Below are positions 1 to 10,850 of a stretch of DNA of 64,000 nucleotides, piece after piece; within the stretch, counting starts at the first letter, position 1, and every line of letters begins with the position of its first letter. The DNA is taken from the NCBI GenBank assembly GCA_012934845.2, contig WNNJ02000946.1, positions 1-64,000 on the forward strand, in the 5' to 3' direction. Source of the DNA: Pomphorhynchus laevis (lineage: Eukaryota > Acanthocephala > Palaeacanthocephala > Echinorhynchida > Pomphorhynchidae). The notes under the pieces are model-generated. The model saw only the letters and a program-made list of their open reading frames with translations. It was not told the DNA's origin and did not search any database. A program made the translations under genes and the position numbers.

Positions 1-594
1 TAAAAAATCTAATGAAATTCAATAATCAAATTTTGTGAAATTCAATAAAATTCTTAATCATTATAATTAAATTTCATAGTCAGAGTGTTTACCTTGATTT
101 GATAATTGTGCACTTTTACTAGAACGAGTGGTCGCCTGTTATATTTAAAAGTACTATAGCAATATCTGACGGCTCTAAACAACTGCTTAAATCGTATCAG
201 ATAATATAAATATATATTATATATTAATATTATAATATATGTTATAAAATAATATTATATATTATAATATATTATCTGATATATATTAATATTATATATT
301 AAGTTGTGGAGATCGTAACGCAGTAGCATTCATGTTTTTTCATGATCAGCTACCTTTATAGCAAATTAGTTGCTAGTGATATCTGCATTTATTCCTTATT
401 ACGAGCGCTTTTTTTAACGTTCCAACGTTTGACGTTCTTGCTTTTAAGTATAAATCAAAATCGATTTTGAATTTCAAATCCGATCGTGTTTATATTCAAT
501 GTTCGCATTATATGGGTTTTATTTTAAAACTTTATCTTGGAAATAATTTTGTAAATGTTAAGTCATTCTAAATTTTAAATTCGGTTTCCTGTAG
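1..594. other. AT-rich intron or flank upstream of the CREB exon
   Basis: No coding sequence is seen. 198-300 is an almost pure A/T run built from ATAT and TTATAATAT repeats. The segment ends in the splice acceptor of the CREB exon, so it is probably intron. Confidence 0.5.
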
Positions 595-814
595 CATTTG
601 GTGAGTTGCACGGTTATAAAATTCAAACTGCCTCAAACGGTCATGGTTTAGTTTTGAGTGCAAGCAATCAGCCCAGTCGCAATAATAACAACTCGTCATT
701 TCCTCTTATCAAGCAACAACCTCATAGACCATCTTCGTATACCGGACTTCTTCCAATGCAGCAAGTTTCTCAAGATGCGGCTAGAAAACGTGAAATGCGG
801 CTTCAAAAAAATAG
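595..814 (+). CDS. CREB-family transcription factor, penultimate visible exon (partial gene)
   Basis: Exon of a cAMP-response-element-binding (CREB/ATF1-type) nuclear transcription factor. The acceptor TTTCCTGTAG ends at 594 and the donor AG|GTAAAT follows 814. The frame reads through a Ser/Asn/Gln-rich stretch and ends ARKREMRLQKNR, the start of the CREB basic region. The exon ends after two bases of the Arg codon, matching the intron position between KNR and EAA known in CREB genes. Earlier exons (activation or kinase-inducible domain) are not in the window; nothing before 594 reads as coding. The Q/S/N-rich part is low in conserved features, so the family call rests on the basic region shared with the next exon. 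The exon start and its acceptor are duplicated in decayed form 380 bp downstream. Confidence 0.85.
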
Positions 815-903
815 GTAAATTTTTAAATTTGAATATTTATCGTTTATATTTGACATTATGAATACTTTTATCTCTTTGAAGATATATAATCTTATATTAT
901 CAG

Positions 904-1016
904 ATTTTAAAACTCATTTGGAAACAATTTTTGTAAATTTTTGAATGCTTCCAATTTTGTTTGCTGTAGCGTTCAGTGGGTTGCTGCACGTTTATAAAAT
1001 TAAAATGGCTTAGGTT
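904..1016 (+). repeat. Decayed duplicate of the CREB acceptor and exon start
   Basis: This intronic stretch aligns with 521-634: the shared order is ATTTTAAAAC, GGAAA.AATTTT, GTAAAT, a pyrimidine tract, CTGTAGC, a TGGGTTGCTGCACG-like block (TGGTGAGTTGCACGG in the exon) and TTATAAAATT.AAA. It therefore copies intron end, acceptor AG and about the first 40 bases of the exon. By eye it has many substitutions and small gaps, and no long reading frame follows, so it looks like a dead tandem duplicate, not a working alternative exon. Confidence 0.7.
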
Positions 1017-2102
1017 TACATAAGCTTGGAATGAATGAGATAATTATTTATCTTTATATTACGATAGTGAATTACTTTATCCCTTTATATATGAAATCAT
1101 CTAATGACTTAAGAAACATTGCGGAAAAAGTTTGTATCATATAAAAAGCTCACTTTTAAAAATATGGAAGTGAATCATTTATTCTTCTGCTTAAACTTTT
1201 CTTTAAGTAGAATGAATAAGTAGTTGGTTTTGTCATTTATTTAAGTAGAATGAATAATTAGTATATTGACCACCTGCTCTCTAATATCCGCCTTCATTTG
1301 ATCTTTATTGATCATCAACTAATGCTTTTGTCATTTATAGAAGGAAGTGACGATGATATTGATTTCTACTATAAATTTTAGTTACTTTAAATTTTAGTAA
1401 ATCTATTTATTATTCTTAATAATAAACTATTTTAGCCTTAAAATATTGGATAAAAATTAGTAATTTCATAAGATTGGAGGACTCATGATTACCTTTAATG
1501 ATATATATTTTCTATTAATCGATTCTTAAAAACGTTGCGTGTTAAATATTATACGGAAGAAGGATCAAAGCTTCAGTCTACCCAAGGATTTTAGTTCTAA
1601 TGTTCTTTACATATAGTGGAGCATTAGTTTAGAAACTAATAATTGAAAGAGGATAAGTAGAGAAAAGCAATTTATATAGGTAATATTTCGCTGATCAATA
1701 AATAGTGATTTCGAATTAGTTCTTATCTCTGATTCTTTTTAAGTTCCTTTTACAATAAATCAAGGATAGGTTTGCGATATTTGGCCTTTCAGTATATCTT
1801 ACTTAAACCAGATAATTCATCATTATCAATGAATATTATACGGTTCTGAAATTACGTCTAACAATAAAATTCAATCTTAGAGAAGATGTTAATGGCTTCT
1901 ATATTAATTTTCATTGGAAAAAATTAGCCTTCTGTCCAATTCGCGTTTTTTCGCGTTATGATTATTGATTGACACTTATGCAAAATATTTTTATCTGCTA
2001 TTGAATTTGTCTAATAAATACAATATTTAATGCGGTGTTTCATTGTGAATATTGTAGTTAAATATTTTATATTTCACTATAAAATATGACTGCAGACGGT
2101 CA

Positions 2103-2556
2103 CGCCACAGCGCAATCAATGACGCCATCAAGCGCGCTATGTTGTCAGCAGAGATCCCATCTCGTCTGGAGTCGAAGTCACTCGCGTAGCACGACGACAA
2201 GAGGCCGGATGGATTGTCTCTGACCCTATGACCAAATGATAGATGTTTGGTATGGGACTTCACCTGCCAGGATACCTTGGCACCGTGCAACCTTAATACA
2301 GATGTCACTGGACCTGAAGCAATATATAATGAAGCAAAGGCCAATAAGCTTAGCAAATACTCCGAACCGAAGCCAATCGACCATTTTGTGCCTGTTGCTA
2401 TGGAAACATTTGGTACGTTGTGTATAGAGGCACGCGACTTTATACATGAAATAGGTCGGCGAATAACGGCAGTGACAGGAGAGTAACGGTCTACATAATT
2501 CTTGCTGCAGAGACTGAGTGTTGCCATCCAACGGAGCAATGCTAGCTGGTTTTGTG
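2103..2556 (+). pseudogene. Degenerate 3' piece of a LINE-type ORF (nuclease-like C-terminal domain)
   Basis: The plus strand translates, across stops and frame slips, to HSAINDAIKRAMLSAEIPSR, KRPDGLSL, CLVWDFTCQDTLAPCNL, DHFVPVAMETFG, HEIGRRITAVTGE and LQRLSVAIQRSNA. I recognise this order (ND.IKRAL.SA.IPS, RPDG, LVWD.TC.DTLAPSHL, VA.ETLG, EIGRR, QR.S.AIQRGNA) from the C-terminal part of mobile-element ORFs common in invertebrate genomes. The RPD...VWD.T spacing resembles a PD-(D/E)XK nuclease core. Several in-frame stops make it a fossil. A 170-codon frame on the opposite strand over 2027-2539 is its shadow. It lies inside the CREB intron; the flanks show no other element part. Confidence 0.65.
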
Positions 2557-2717
2557 TACAGCCGACAGGCGGGGTACCGATTAGATTTTGATGTCGTGTA
2601 TTATTTATAGCTTTTATTTAACTGATTATGTATACGCCATACGTGTTTTTTAAATGTTTAATAAATCTATATTAACTTAAGAATAAATATTTTGTTTGAA
2701 ATAAACACTGTTTTAAG

Positions 2718-2913
2718 GGAAGCAGCAAGGGAATGCCGACGGAAAAAGAAGGAGTATATAAAATGTCTTGAAAATCGTGTGGCGGTCCTTGAAAATCAAA
2801 ACAAAGCATTGTTAGATGATCTAAGGCAGTTGCGGGAATTGTATTGCCAATCTGCTGCAGCCGCGGAAACCGCGTCAGATCCCGATTTACAGAAGCATCG
2901 CCAATCTTCTTGA
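2718..2913 (+). CDS. CREB-family bZIP transcription factor, last exon
   Basis: Terminal exon carrying most of the bZIP domain. The acceptor GTTTTAAG ends at 2717; the first base completes the Arg codon split by the intron, then reads EAARECRRKKKEYIKCLENR, the DNA-contacting basic region, followed by a leucine zipper (VAVLENQNKALLDDLRQL and RELYC). This is almost residue for residue the CREB/ATF1/CREM bZIP, which dimerises and binds TGACGTCA-type sites in the nucleus. A tail of about 20 residues (AAAAETASDP and HRQSS) precedes the TGA at 2911-2913 and is longer than the vertebrate CREB end. Candidate AATAAA signals lie near 3206 and 3236. The 1,903-bp intron contains a degenerate retroelement piece. 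CREB versus CREM/ATF1 cannot be resolved here. Confidence 0.93.
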
Positions 2914-3814
2914 TTGTCAAAATGTTCTGTATATTGTTTTATCTGCTTTTTATCTGCGTATTTTCTTTTAAAACCGTTGTCTTTTATACCGAAACATACG
3001 TTTAAATCGAAGTATAGTTTTAACTCTTTTGTACTGAGATATAGATGGAAAAGATAGGACTGAACATGTGTGTACATTGTCCCTTTGAAAAATATTATGT
3101 TGTATTTTCTATTTTTAATGGAAATTTATTTGTAATTTATAAATTAAACACTAATCTTATCTCTGTTATATCTTTATTGTAATGAATTGTGGTTAATGTA
3201 TTATTAATAAAAATTATATGTTAGCTGATATTTTTTAATAAAATTGATATGCTGGAGGATAATAACAAAATAATACAAAATTGTTGTAAATATTACAAAT
3301 ATATACATTTATATTTAATATTTAATTTTTTCATTTATTTTAATGAATGAAAAGGCCTTCTTTGAACATAAAAAAGTCCATATTTTTGCTAAATATAATA
3401 ATTATCGATAATTATATTAATAATAATTTATAATTGTTATGACGGGAAAAAATATAAAAATATTCGCATTTTATATTAATAACAACAGAATTGTTGTGAG
3501 TAATGCAAATATAACATAATATATAATATACTTAATTATGAATAGATGAATTTATTTACCACTTTATCTTTCGACATCGGGCATATACAAAATTATATAC
3601 AATGTATTTCATAAATATAAAATAAATATAAAATGTGTTTTACTAAATATAAATATAAATATAATTATAAATATAATTATATAATTATAAATATAATTTA
3701 TTATATAAATATAATAAATATAAAATGTGTTTTCAAATCTTGTCGTGGGCTATTTTCCTTCGCTGTTTTCATAGTTTCGGCAAACATTTGCACAACATGT
3801 GTAAAAGCTAGCTG
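2914..3814. other. CREB 3' UTR and AT-rich spacer
   Basis: Downstream of the CREB stop the sequence is AT-rich with several AATAAA hexamers (about 3206 and 3236). 3640-3722 is a TATAAATATAAT-type microsatellite. No gene is seen. Confidence 0.5.
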
Positions 3815-6620
3815 TCATTTACTAAATGTGATGGAGTTGATCAATTTGCGTGAGAGACATTTTAGAAAGACATGACAATGAAATACATGAAGTAAAGAAG
3901 ATCACTGAGATTTACAAAATCGACAGACGCAAGACCGGCCTCTCCAATGCAGTAATATTCCTATCATACAAAATTTGCCATGATAGCCATGGATAGATGC
4001 TCTCCAAATCAAATCACGTTTTATTGATTTAGCTTCTCTCCAGTTTGGCTGAGTAAACGCAGGAGCAAGAAAGAATTCAGCATCTACTAGCGCTAATTTA
4101 GTCGTGAATTTTTCTAAATTTGACACGAATCCGGAAGTTTGACTGTGACTAAATTTCAGTGATAATAGAAGAGTACATGTTTGTAATTTTGCTAACGCTG
4201 ACACTAATGTAGAAGAACACATTGTAGAGATTCCTAATACGCGTTTTACAAACCTCCACTGGATTTTGTCGATATGTCTCAAGCTATCCGACTTTAAATC
4301 ACTCCAGAAGATTCTTAAGCCATAGTAAATTATTGGTAGGAGCATAGACCAGAAGTAACGTATCGCTCCTTCGAAAGAAAGTGAACCGATGTTCTTTGCG
4401 TATAATGTACGTAAGACTATTTTTGCTGATTTCTGCTCAATGTGCGATGTAAATGACCACTTGGAGGTTAACAGTATACCCAGATAATTGTAAGAATTAC
4501 AAAATTGTAACTGATCGCTATCCAGATAAAGATGATCGCAATGTCTCAACCTACCTCCTCTGTTTATTACTTTCATTTTTAAGACATTAATTCGTAATAG
4601 ATTTTCTACGTAGTATCGAGATAAAGAATCCAACGAAGACTGACTAGAGACAAAGTCGTTGACTAGCATTACAAGGTCATCAGCGTATAAAACACACTTT
4701 ATACCTGTATAGTACTTCTTTATACTTTCCGGTAGATCATGTAAGAATACCGAAAAAACAACGGGCTGAGGGGGTAGCCTTGTAACACTCCTCTATTTGC
4801 CTCGAACGGTTCAGACTCATTTAGCCTGTCCGAAATTTTTATTGAATTAGCTTGTAAGATATTGTAGAGAAGACGAAGGAAAGGTCCGACAACTCCAATA
4901 TTCTTCATGAGCTTTTTAAATAGTATATTCCGGTTTATAGAGTCAAAAGCCGTTCTGAAATCCACGAATATGGCATAGATGGATGTACCTCTACTAAAAC
5001 AATCGATTACCGTGTCCCTGACTATCTTTATGCATCGAGGGTTGATCGGTTGCTACGAAAACCAAATTGTTCCTGAGGCAAAGAGGAACCACGATATAGA
5101 ACAAGTCGTGAATGTAGCACATGAATTAAGAGTTTATAAGAATGATTCAAGAGCGCTATCCCCCTGTAAGAGTCTGTCGAATTTAATTCAAATTTTCCTT
5201 TAAAAAGTATTTTGATGATACCCTGACCTAAAAAGATGGGCTGCTATCACTGAATAGAAAGCCGTTAAACAAATCCACCCAATATGGTGCTAGCCAGTTA
5301 AAGGTTGACCTAATGTGTTCAACACAATTGGTCAGGCTCTGCGGCTTTGTTATTTTTCAATGACTTTAATGAGCGTTCTACTTCTTCTATCGTAAAAGGT
5401 GAATTCATAGGATCTGATGCATTCGAGTTGAAAAATAAGGATATGCTTGGTTTTATAAGATGACTTTTAACTTTTTCCTCTGTCAATAATAATTTAAAGT
5501 GATCAGCCCATTTGGACAATGGTATACGCGAACTATTTCTTGATGTTCCATTCAATAGCTTCCAAGGTTTTAGCTCAGTCTGCTTTAATCGATTTTGTTC
5601 CTCAGACAATAATCTAATTTTCTAAAATCTTTTACTAACTTGATATAAAGTCTGCGCAAAGAAACATAATCTGGCCTAACCTCTAAATTAAATCTTGATT
5701 CCCGGTTAAGAGATATAAGATGTTGTTGTAAATTCCGAAACCAGAGCGGCTTTAATCTTTCGTTACGCTTAATATTTATACTATTCGATTGGGTGCATGC
5801 TTTTAGTAAAGTTGTTCTAAGGCATAAAAAGCTATCGTGTATTACCTGATCTTAGTAGATTAAAAGATTTAGTTACCATGGTGAAGTTAATATCCTTCTT
5901 ACGGACTATCCGACTGCAACGAGGTTCATACCTAACATTTGTATTACCCACTTTTTCACATACAAAGACACATGATACCGGCTTGTGCTTTCTCACTAGA
6001 CCATTTCGATATTAGTTATCAATGCATATTTTGTACTCGAGTACTTGTAAATATGATATCTATACAAGATTTACCATTGTGTGTTTCATATTACCATTCT
6101 TCCGCAAAAATGTGTAATTGCAGTCCAACGGATTGAAAATATTTTTCGAGCTGTCTTAATTTAATGGTTAATGGGAGAGAAAATTTTGCATTTAAATCAC
6201 CAGCTACTATAATTTGTTTGTGCGTTGTTATATGCTCAAGTGCTCGAGTAATGTCATCTATTATGTCAGAACATAAATAGTTTGGATTAAAGTAAGACAC
6301 GACTATCGTAAGTGACGAGGTATCCAAACAAATAGTATTTTCAAATGAGCGGTATGACCACTTGACAAAGTTCGGTTTAACTGCGAGAAGGACTCCACTG
6401 TATGGGCGATCGCGAGATCTAATCTTGGCAGTAATATCGAAAACCGAAACCTGGTATAGTGATTGTATTCATGCACATAGTCTCGACCATAGCTATGATA
6501 TCAAACATGTCAAACCAGTGGCCAATCCCATCATTTATTAAAGATTGTAATCCCTCCACATTGAATAATAAGAAGCGATATTTATTGATTAGTTTAGAGT
6601 CTATAGCTGGAGCTCTAAAA
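3815..6620 (-). pseudogene. LINE ORF2 (AP endonuclease and reverse transcriptase), degenerate
   Basis: Endonuclease motifs: DIIAMVET (6520), VVSYFNPN and IIVAGDLNAKF (6327-6150). The linker to RT reads KWADHFKLLLTEE and SLKNNKAAEPDQLC (5319-5530). The RT core has MDFRTAFDSINR (4965), GVLQGYPLSPLFF (about 4790-4750) and LYADDLVML with the catalytic YADD codons at 4677-4688. The thumb and C-terminal part 4669-3902 is one open frame of 255 codons (YNYLGILLTSKW, WRFVKRVLGIS), ending in CVCRFCKSQ followed by H and C residues after a stop. The longest uninterrupted stretch is the C-terminal third; the rest carries many frame breaks. Confidence 0.8.
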
Positions 6621-6901
6621 ACTGGGGATAATCATATAGACGGGGTCGAGTAAGTCAGTTTAGTTACTGGTCTAGTTTGGATATGTCGTTTAAGTATTCT
6701 AAAGTCTCTTATGAAGTAATATTTACTTTTATCGGAATTGCGTTTCTCGGCTAATTGTAGACGTAATGTTTTCTGGGCATCTCGTTCTGGTTGTGAAAGG
6801 TCTGCTCTAATGTAAACGCTACTATACCTATCAATATTCTTAAGATGATGCGCGTTTGCAAGAAGAGAGTGTACTGTTGATTCATTAGAGGGCACAATAA
6901 G

Positions 6902-7667
6902 CTACGGAGGTACATCAGTGCGTTTGTCAGGCAACCTTCGAAGTTTGATACGTGAAAAGTTTGGAGAACATACATCCAAAGAAAACAGTTCTTTAATTGC
7001 TGCGAGTTCATCATCCGAGACTGGAAGTCCTCTTACTATTACATTTGAAGCTCTTTGAGCTTGTCGATCACATTTTTGCAGCATATGCAACGGAGATGAT
7101 GTAGATTGCCCTATAGAAGATGTGGCAAGTACGGTCTTGGCAACTTCTCAGCAAAGAACGCTAGCAAAAGTGCGATTGGAAGTTAAACTAGCGAAATTGT
7201 GTTCTGAAGGATTAGACGTTGAATGAGTCCCTGTGTTGTTTTAATTGAGATATTTTGTACTTCAAAAGAGCGACTTCACTGTTACGTTCGTTAAAAGAAC
7301 TTTCATTTAACTTGGAGCTTTGTGCGGAGCAAATACCACATAAGATTTCTTTAAGGAACAAATATCTAGAAATGCGCTTAGTAACCTTTACTAGCGTGTA
7401 GAGTTCACACCCTATTCATGTACATTGCAGCTAAATAGATACGTAGTGCGAGTCAGATACACTATTCGGTATTTCCAGAGTGGCACTATCCTGAATAAGA
7501 GTATTATTTTTAGTAAAATCACTACAAGATCCTACACGATTGGCACATTTGATTGCCGGTAGACAATTAATACATGCTCTGTCAACTTTTACACATGCAC
7601 ATGCTTTGCAAACGGCATTTTGCCCAATACATAAACAGTAATGAACACTGCTAGGACGTACGGACAT
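6902..7667 (-). pseudogene. LINE ORF1 with cysteine-rich N-terminus
   Basis: From the ATG at 7667 the frame gives a cysteine-rich opening with CLCIGQNAVCKACACVK and CINCLP and a later CANR; this CxC...CxxCxCvK...CxxCLP...C pattern recurs in ORF1-type proteins of invertebrate retroelements and probably binds zinc or nucleic acid. After breaks, 7090-6902 reads RASNVIVRGLPVSDDE and IKLRRLPDK, resembling the RRM-like part of LINE ORF1 proteins, continued at 6895-6632 (EKRNSDKSKYYFIRD). It is interrupted several times. Function is inferred from position and composition. Confidence 0.6.
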
Positions 7668-7682
7668 ATTTTGTAGTTAGTT

Positions 7683-7885
7683 GTTTTTTCTTTGGAACTG
7701 CAACGTTATTGAATAACCACCAAGCACAGTTTGTTGCAAAGCAATTCCTATTAGATCGTCGCCGAGTAATTCCTATTTGATCGTCGCCGATTGAATAATT
7801 CGTGGATTGTAATAATTGTTTTTCTTTAAAACTGCAACGTTATTCGATGTAATCGTCCACCAAACACAGTTTGTTGCAGATAGTT
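7683..7885 (-). repeat. Two tandem 5' monomers upstream of the LINE ORF1
   Basis: A block of about 60 bp containing AACTGCAACGTTATT and CACAGTTTGTTGCA (plus-strand spelling) occurs at 7691-7737 and again at 7829-7878, spaced about 135-140 bp. Between them a 24-bp unit with CGTCGCCGA is itself doubled (7741-7790). On the minus strand the array ends about 15 bases before the ORF1 ATG at 7667, as promoter monomers of some LINEs do. It could instead belong to the plus-strand Jockey-like LINE that begins at about 7900. Confidence 0.6.
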
Positions 7886-7974
7886 TTCATTTTTTGAAAA
7901 ATGAGTGAGGAGTGCATCGGAGCATCAAACAATAGCAATTTTAACATTTCGAAGAAAAAAGCTTAGGATTTTCA

Positions 7975-9113
7975 ATGATTAAAGACCAAAAGAAGTTTTC
8001 CGACCTGGACACAACTTTGCAAGACACTCAAATGTTCCCGGGGAACAACGGACCTACTCTGGATTGCAACAAGGAAGTCAAGATACTTTTAATAGTTAAT
8101 TCTGGTTCAACTGAGCAAGTAAGTGACTTTTCGATTGTTGTTAACTCTGAAAAAGGGGAACTTTCCCATATACAAAAGCTACATAATCTGGCATTTATTA
8201 CTTCGAGCAAGCCAGTGGAAAAACATCATTTATTCAATATATTTTTGAGAAACTTTGTGCTTGACTACCCCGGGAGGGTAGTATTTAACAATTTAAAAAT
8301 TCTAACTAATTCTATAAGAGTCTCATTTGCCACTCACGACCTGATGAGGGCATACCAGAAATACTTTGAAAATGTTTTGTCCCAATTAGGGACTCTAGAT
8401 CTCAAGCCAATTCAGGCAACACTAAAAATGAACAACTTTCCCTCATTTTTGGAATCTGCTGATTTGGAACAGCTTAAGAAGATTTTCAAATTATCCTCTG
8501 TCAGACCTCTACGTTCCAAATCGGGTGAGGCTCTACCTGTGGCTTTTGCCACGTGCGACCTTGATAATGGTCATATTCTATGTTTAAATTCCTTAAACCC
8601 TTTTATGGATTACAATATTCGATTTACGTTGATTGAATCCAATAACTGGACATTTCCGCATTGTAACTGTTGCCTAAAAAGGGGGCATTGGGCCTCACTT
8701 GCAAGGAAGAAAAAAGATGTGGGGTGTGCTCGAATACTATGTGTTCCTCCCTGTTGAGTGATGACAGATGTGTCGTTAATCCTCATTGCAACAATTGTGG
8801 CGGAGACCACCCTGCGTGGTCCCGTCGTTGTCGCTTATTTAAAGAATATAGGAACCGACACATTTCCGCTTCTCCATCAAACAAGACTTTTTCCAAAGTT
8901 ACTTCTGATTCAAATACTATTGACAGAATGTCCAATAAAGATATTCTTTATCTCTTAGATATTACTAAGAAAACAATTATCTCTCAAATGCAGCAAATGA
9001 TGGCACCCATGCTGGGAGCGTTCCTTGCAGCTCCTTCGATTCCGGCAGCTGCCGATATTCCGAAATCCAAGAAGAGGGGCGCTTCCGCCCGGACCTTCCC
9101 CCTATTAAGATAG
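7975..9113 (+). pseudogene. Jockey-like LINE ORF1 (gag-like, zinc knuckles)
   Basis: Two overlapping frames (7975-8757 and 8670-9113) together cover a nucleic-acid-binding gag-like protein. The first half has a fold shared with the other copy at 49.4-49.8 kb (FATHDLMRAYQKYF, LKPIQATLKMNNFPSFLE). The zinc-knuckle region spans the frame change: FPHCNCCLKRGHW, then CGVC, and CNNCGGDHPAWSRRC, the last a typical Jockey ORF1 CCHC knuckle. The tail has a Met/Ala-rich stretch. The frame change at 8670-8757 disrupts it. The ATG at 7901 opens a separate 20-codon frame, so 7975 is only the likely start. Confidence 0.75.
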
Positions 9114-9253
9114 GGAAGCTCCTTTATGGCCTGGGAGATGAAGATATTGCCCAGGGAGGACTAACCCCTGATAGAACTAGTGGTGGGAAGGACAACCCTC
9201 CCACTCCTGGCTCTGTCTAGGTTGGCTTCTCCCGTTCCAACTAATCTATCACA

Positions 9254-10013
9254 ATGGTAAGTAAGCCCGAGCCTTTTTCACTGAATATTCTTCAGTGGAA
9301 TCCGGGAGGTGCTTCTGCCCTTAGATTTCTATCTGGTAGAGACGCGGATTTTATAGTCCTTCAGGAGACGCGGTCTATCCGTCTCCTCCAGAACATTACT
9401 CGATTGATCCCTAAGCACATTTATACCCACTATACTCCGTATATAACCCCTCCTCACTCATCTTCTTCTCAAGGACTCTTGACCTTAGTTAAATGCTCCT
9501 TAAGATCCTCCCTCATTTTGAACTACTCGTGTCCTGCCCTGTCTTGTTTAGTTATAACACTCGTCAAGAACGGTAAACGCCTCAGTCTAGCCAACGTCTA
9601 TATTCGTCCAGGAGAGATTCAAAGAACCGTGATCTCCTGAATGGGATAATTGATGGCGGCTATGACATGGTACTAGGTGACTTCAACGACAGAATTGGTC
9701 GTTGGATTAATGCAGCACTCCGCAGAGCAAGGAACGGTTATCTTATTCATAAAGCACCGTCACCCTCCTTTCATTACACATCAACGAATTCACTCCTCGA
9801 CTTATTATCGCTCCATGAGAAGTGGTTGCTTAAACCCTTCTGCACGGAGCAATCGCGGCAACATCTGTCCACCTCTCATGACCTGATTCGTTGGCGGATT
9901 GAAGAGGATTCTCTGCTTCGTAGAAGATTCCACTTTAATCACATCAGAGTGGCTTTCTTCCAAGCAGCTATCCAACGTTTCCCACGAATAGGTTAAAGTT
10001 TACTTGGTGGGAC
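9254..10013 (+). pseudogene. Jockey-like LINE AP endonuclease domain (3' truncated)
   Basis: The frame from 9254 opens FSLNILQWNPGGASALRFL, GRDADFIVLQETR (catalytic Glu region) and ANVYIRPGEI; after one frame slip near 9640, 9667 continues VLGDFNDRIGRW (catalytic Asp/Asn), STNSLLDLL and LSTSHDLIRW (catalytic His region). The endonuclease would nick target DNA to prime reverse transcription. The final residues FFQAAIQRFP match the minus-strand copy at 48.1 kb. It ends at TWWD, about where an RT domain should start. Confidence 0.8.
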
Positions 10014-10850
10014 TTATTATTATTCCAATGCATACCAAAGCCAAAGGGCTATTCAGGCAGAGTCCAAAAAAAGAAAAGCAAATAGTCAGTCAACGTAGCT
10101 AATTAGGGTATTCCAGTGGTAGTGTTGAATGACGGCATTGTTCACGTATCCATTTGTAGCATCGTGATTTATACGTTCTCAAATTAAGAGTTGCAACGAC
10201 TTCCTCAGGCAACGAATTCCACATGTTAATTCCTCTCTTCGAGAGTCTATACACTTTTGGTAATCTGCCAAATCCAAATTTATACAAGACTGCTATGTCC
10301 CCGCAACTTACCTACCCGCCTAGTGATTACATCGGTGGAATAACCCATCGTATCATTCGACATATGCCATAGACATAGCATTTCCAAGGATATGAACCTC
10401 TCACGTACCGACAACATCCCAATACGACTTAGACGTACATAATAGTCAATACTACTTAAGCCAGTACAGAGCCTCAATCCGCGCCTAAGAATAGACTCCA
10501 GGTCTAATAGTTCTTGCTTAGTGACAGGGAAACAAGCCTGAATGCAATACTCCAAGTGTATCCTGACGAGGGAGATGAATAACCTCTTGAACATACTACA
10601 GCTTAACCTGATGAATGCACTTTTAATACAATATAACGCCCTAGTAGCTTTACCTAGAAAGAAGTCGGTGTTCAACTTTGTTTTCAAGGATCGATGGACA
10701 ATAATCCCTAAATCCTTATGATGATACACTTCCTTTAAGATCATATCTCCAATATAGTACCTTAGAGTTTCAGTCGGGCACCTAGTTGCATGAGGACACA
10801 TTTATTAACATTCAACCGTAGTCCGGTAGAATCGCACCACTTGACTTATA
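10014..10850 (-). mobile_element. CR1-like LINE 3' fragment (minus)
   Basis: Only the C-terminal half of RT is present: VYHHKDLGIIVHRSLKTKLN, CIKSAFIRLSCSMFKRLF, EYCIQACFPVTKQEL, LESILRRGLRLC and, after a frame slip near 10284, LSKRGINMWNSLPEEV. It is closely similar to 36.9-37.5 kb of the intact element. The 3' end (10014-10090) has a pyrimidine tract, the hairpin AGCC-CTTT-GGCT and an AATAATAATAA tail like that element. It is 5' truncated near 10850, the usual outcome of target-primed reverse transcription. Confidence 0.85.

Larger units (their letters stand above)
3815..7667 (-). mobile_element. Degenerate I-like LINE (minus), ORF1 plus EN/RT ORF2
   Basis: A LINE read right to left: Cys-rich ORF1 from 7667, an AP-type endonuclease around 6570-6100, reverse transcriptase 5600-4600, and a C-terminal Cys/His region at about 3840-3930. 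The order ORF1-EN-RT and the weak C-terminal CxxC..H..C knuckle fit the I/Vingi-type LINEs; the clade is inferred. Frame changes and stops are scattered throughout, so it is old and inactive. Two tandem 5' blocks lie just upstream of the ORF1 ATG (7683-7885). A shorter relative on the plus strand is at 13550-13820. Confidence 0.8.
7901..10013 (+). mobile_element. Jockey-like LINE (plus), ORF1 and endonuclease, cut off at 10013
   Basis: Gag-like ORF1 with zinc knuckles followed by an AP endonuclease, the order in Jockey/I-type LINEs. The second family member, 46745-50106 (-), continues into RT. This copy stops just after TWWD codons (10002-10013), where the 3' tail of a CR1-like element begins in opposite orientation. 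The rest of the element is not found beyond that fragment, so it was lost or moved. Confidence 0.8.

Noticed and set aside
198-300. AT-rich palindromic run as an origin or MITE
   Set aside because: Simple TATAATAT repetition without defined ends or target duplication.
2027-2539. 170-codon open frame on the minus strand in the CREB intron
   Set aside because: It is antisense to the degenerate LINE-type ORF read on the plus strand, and its translation has no family signature.
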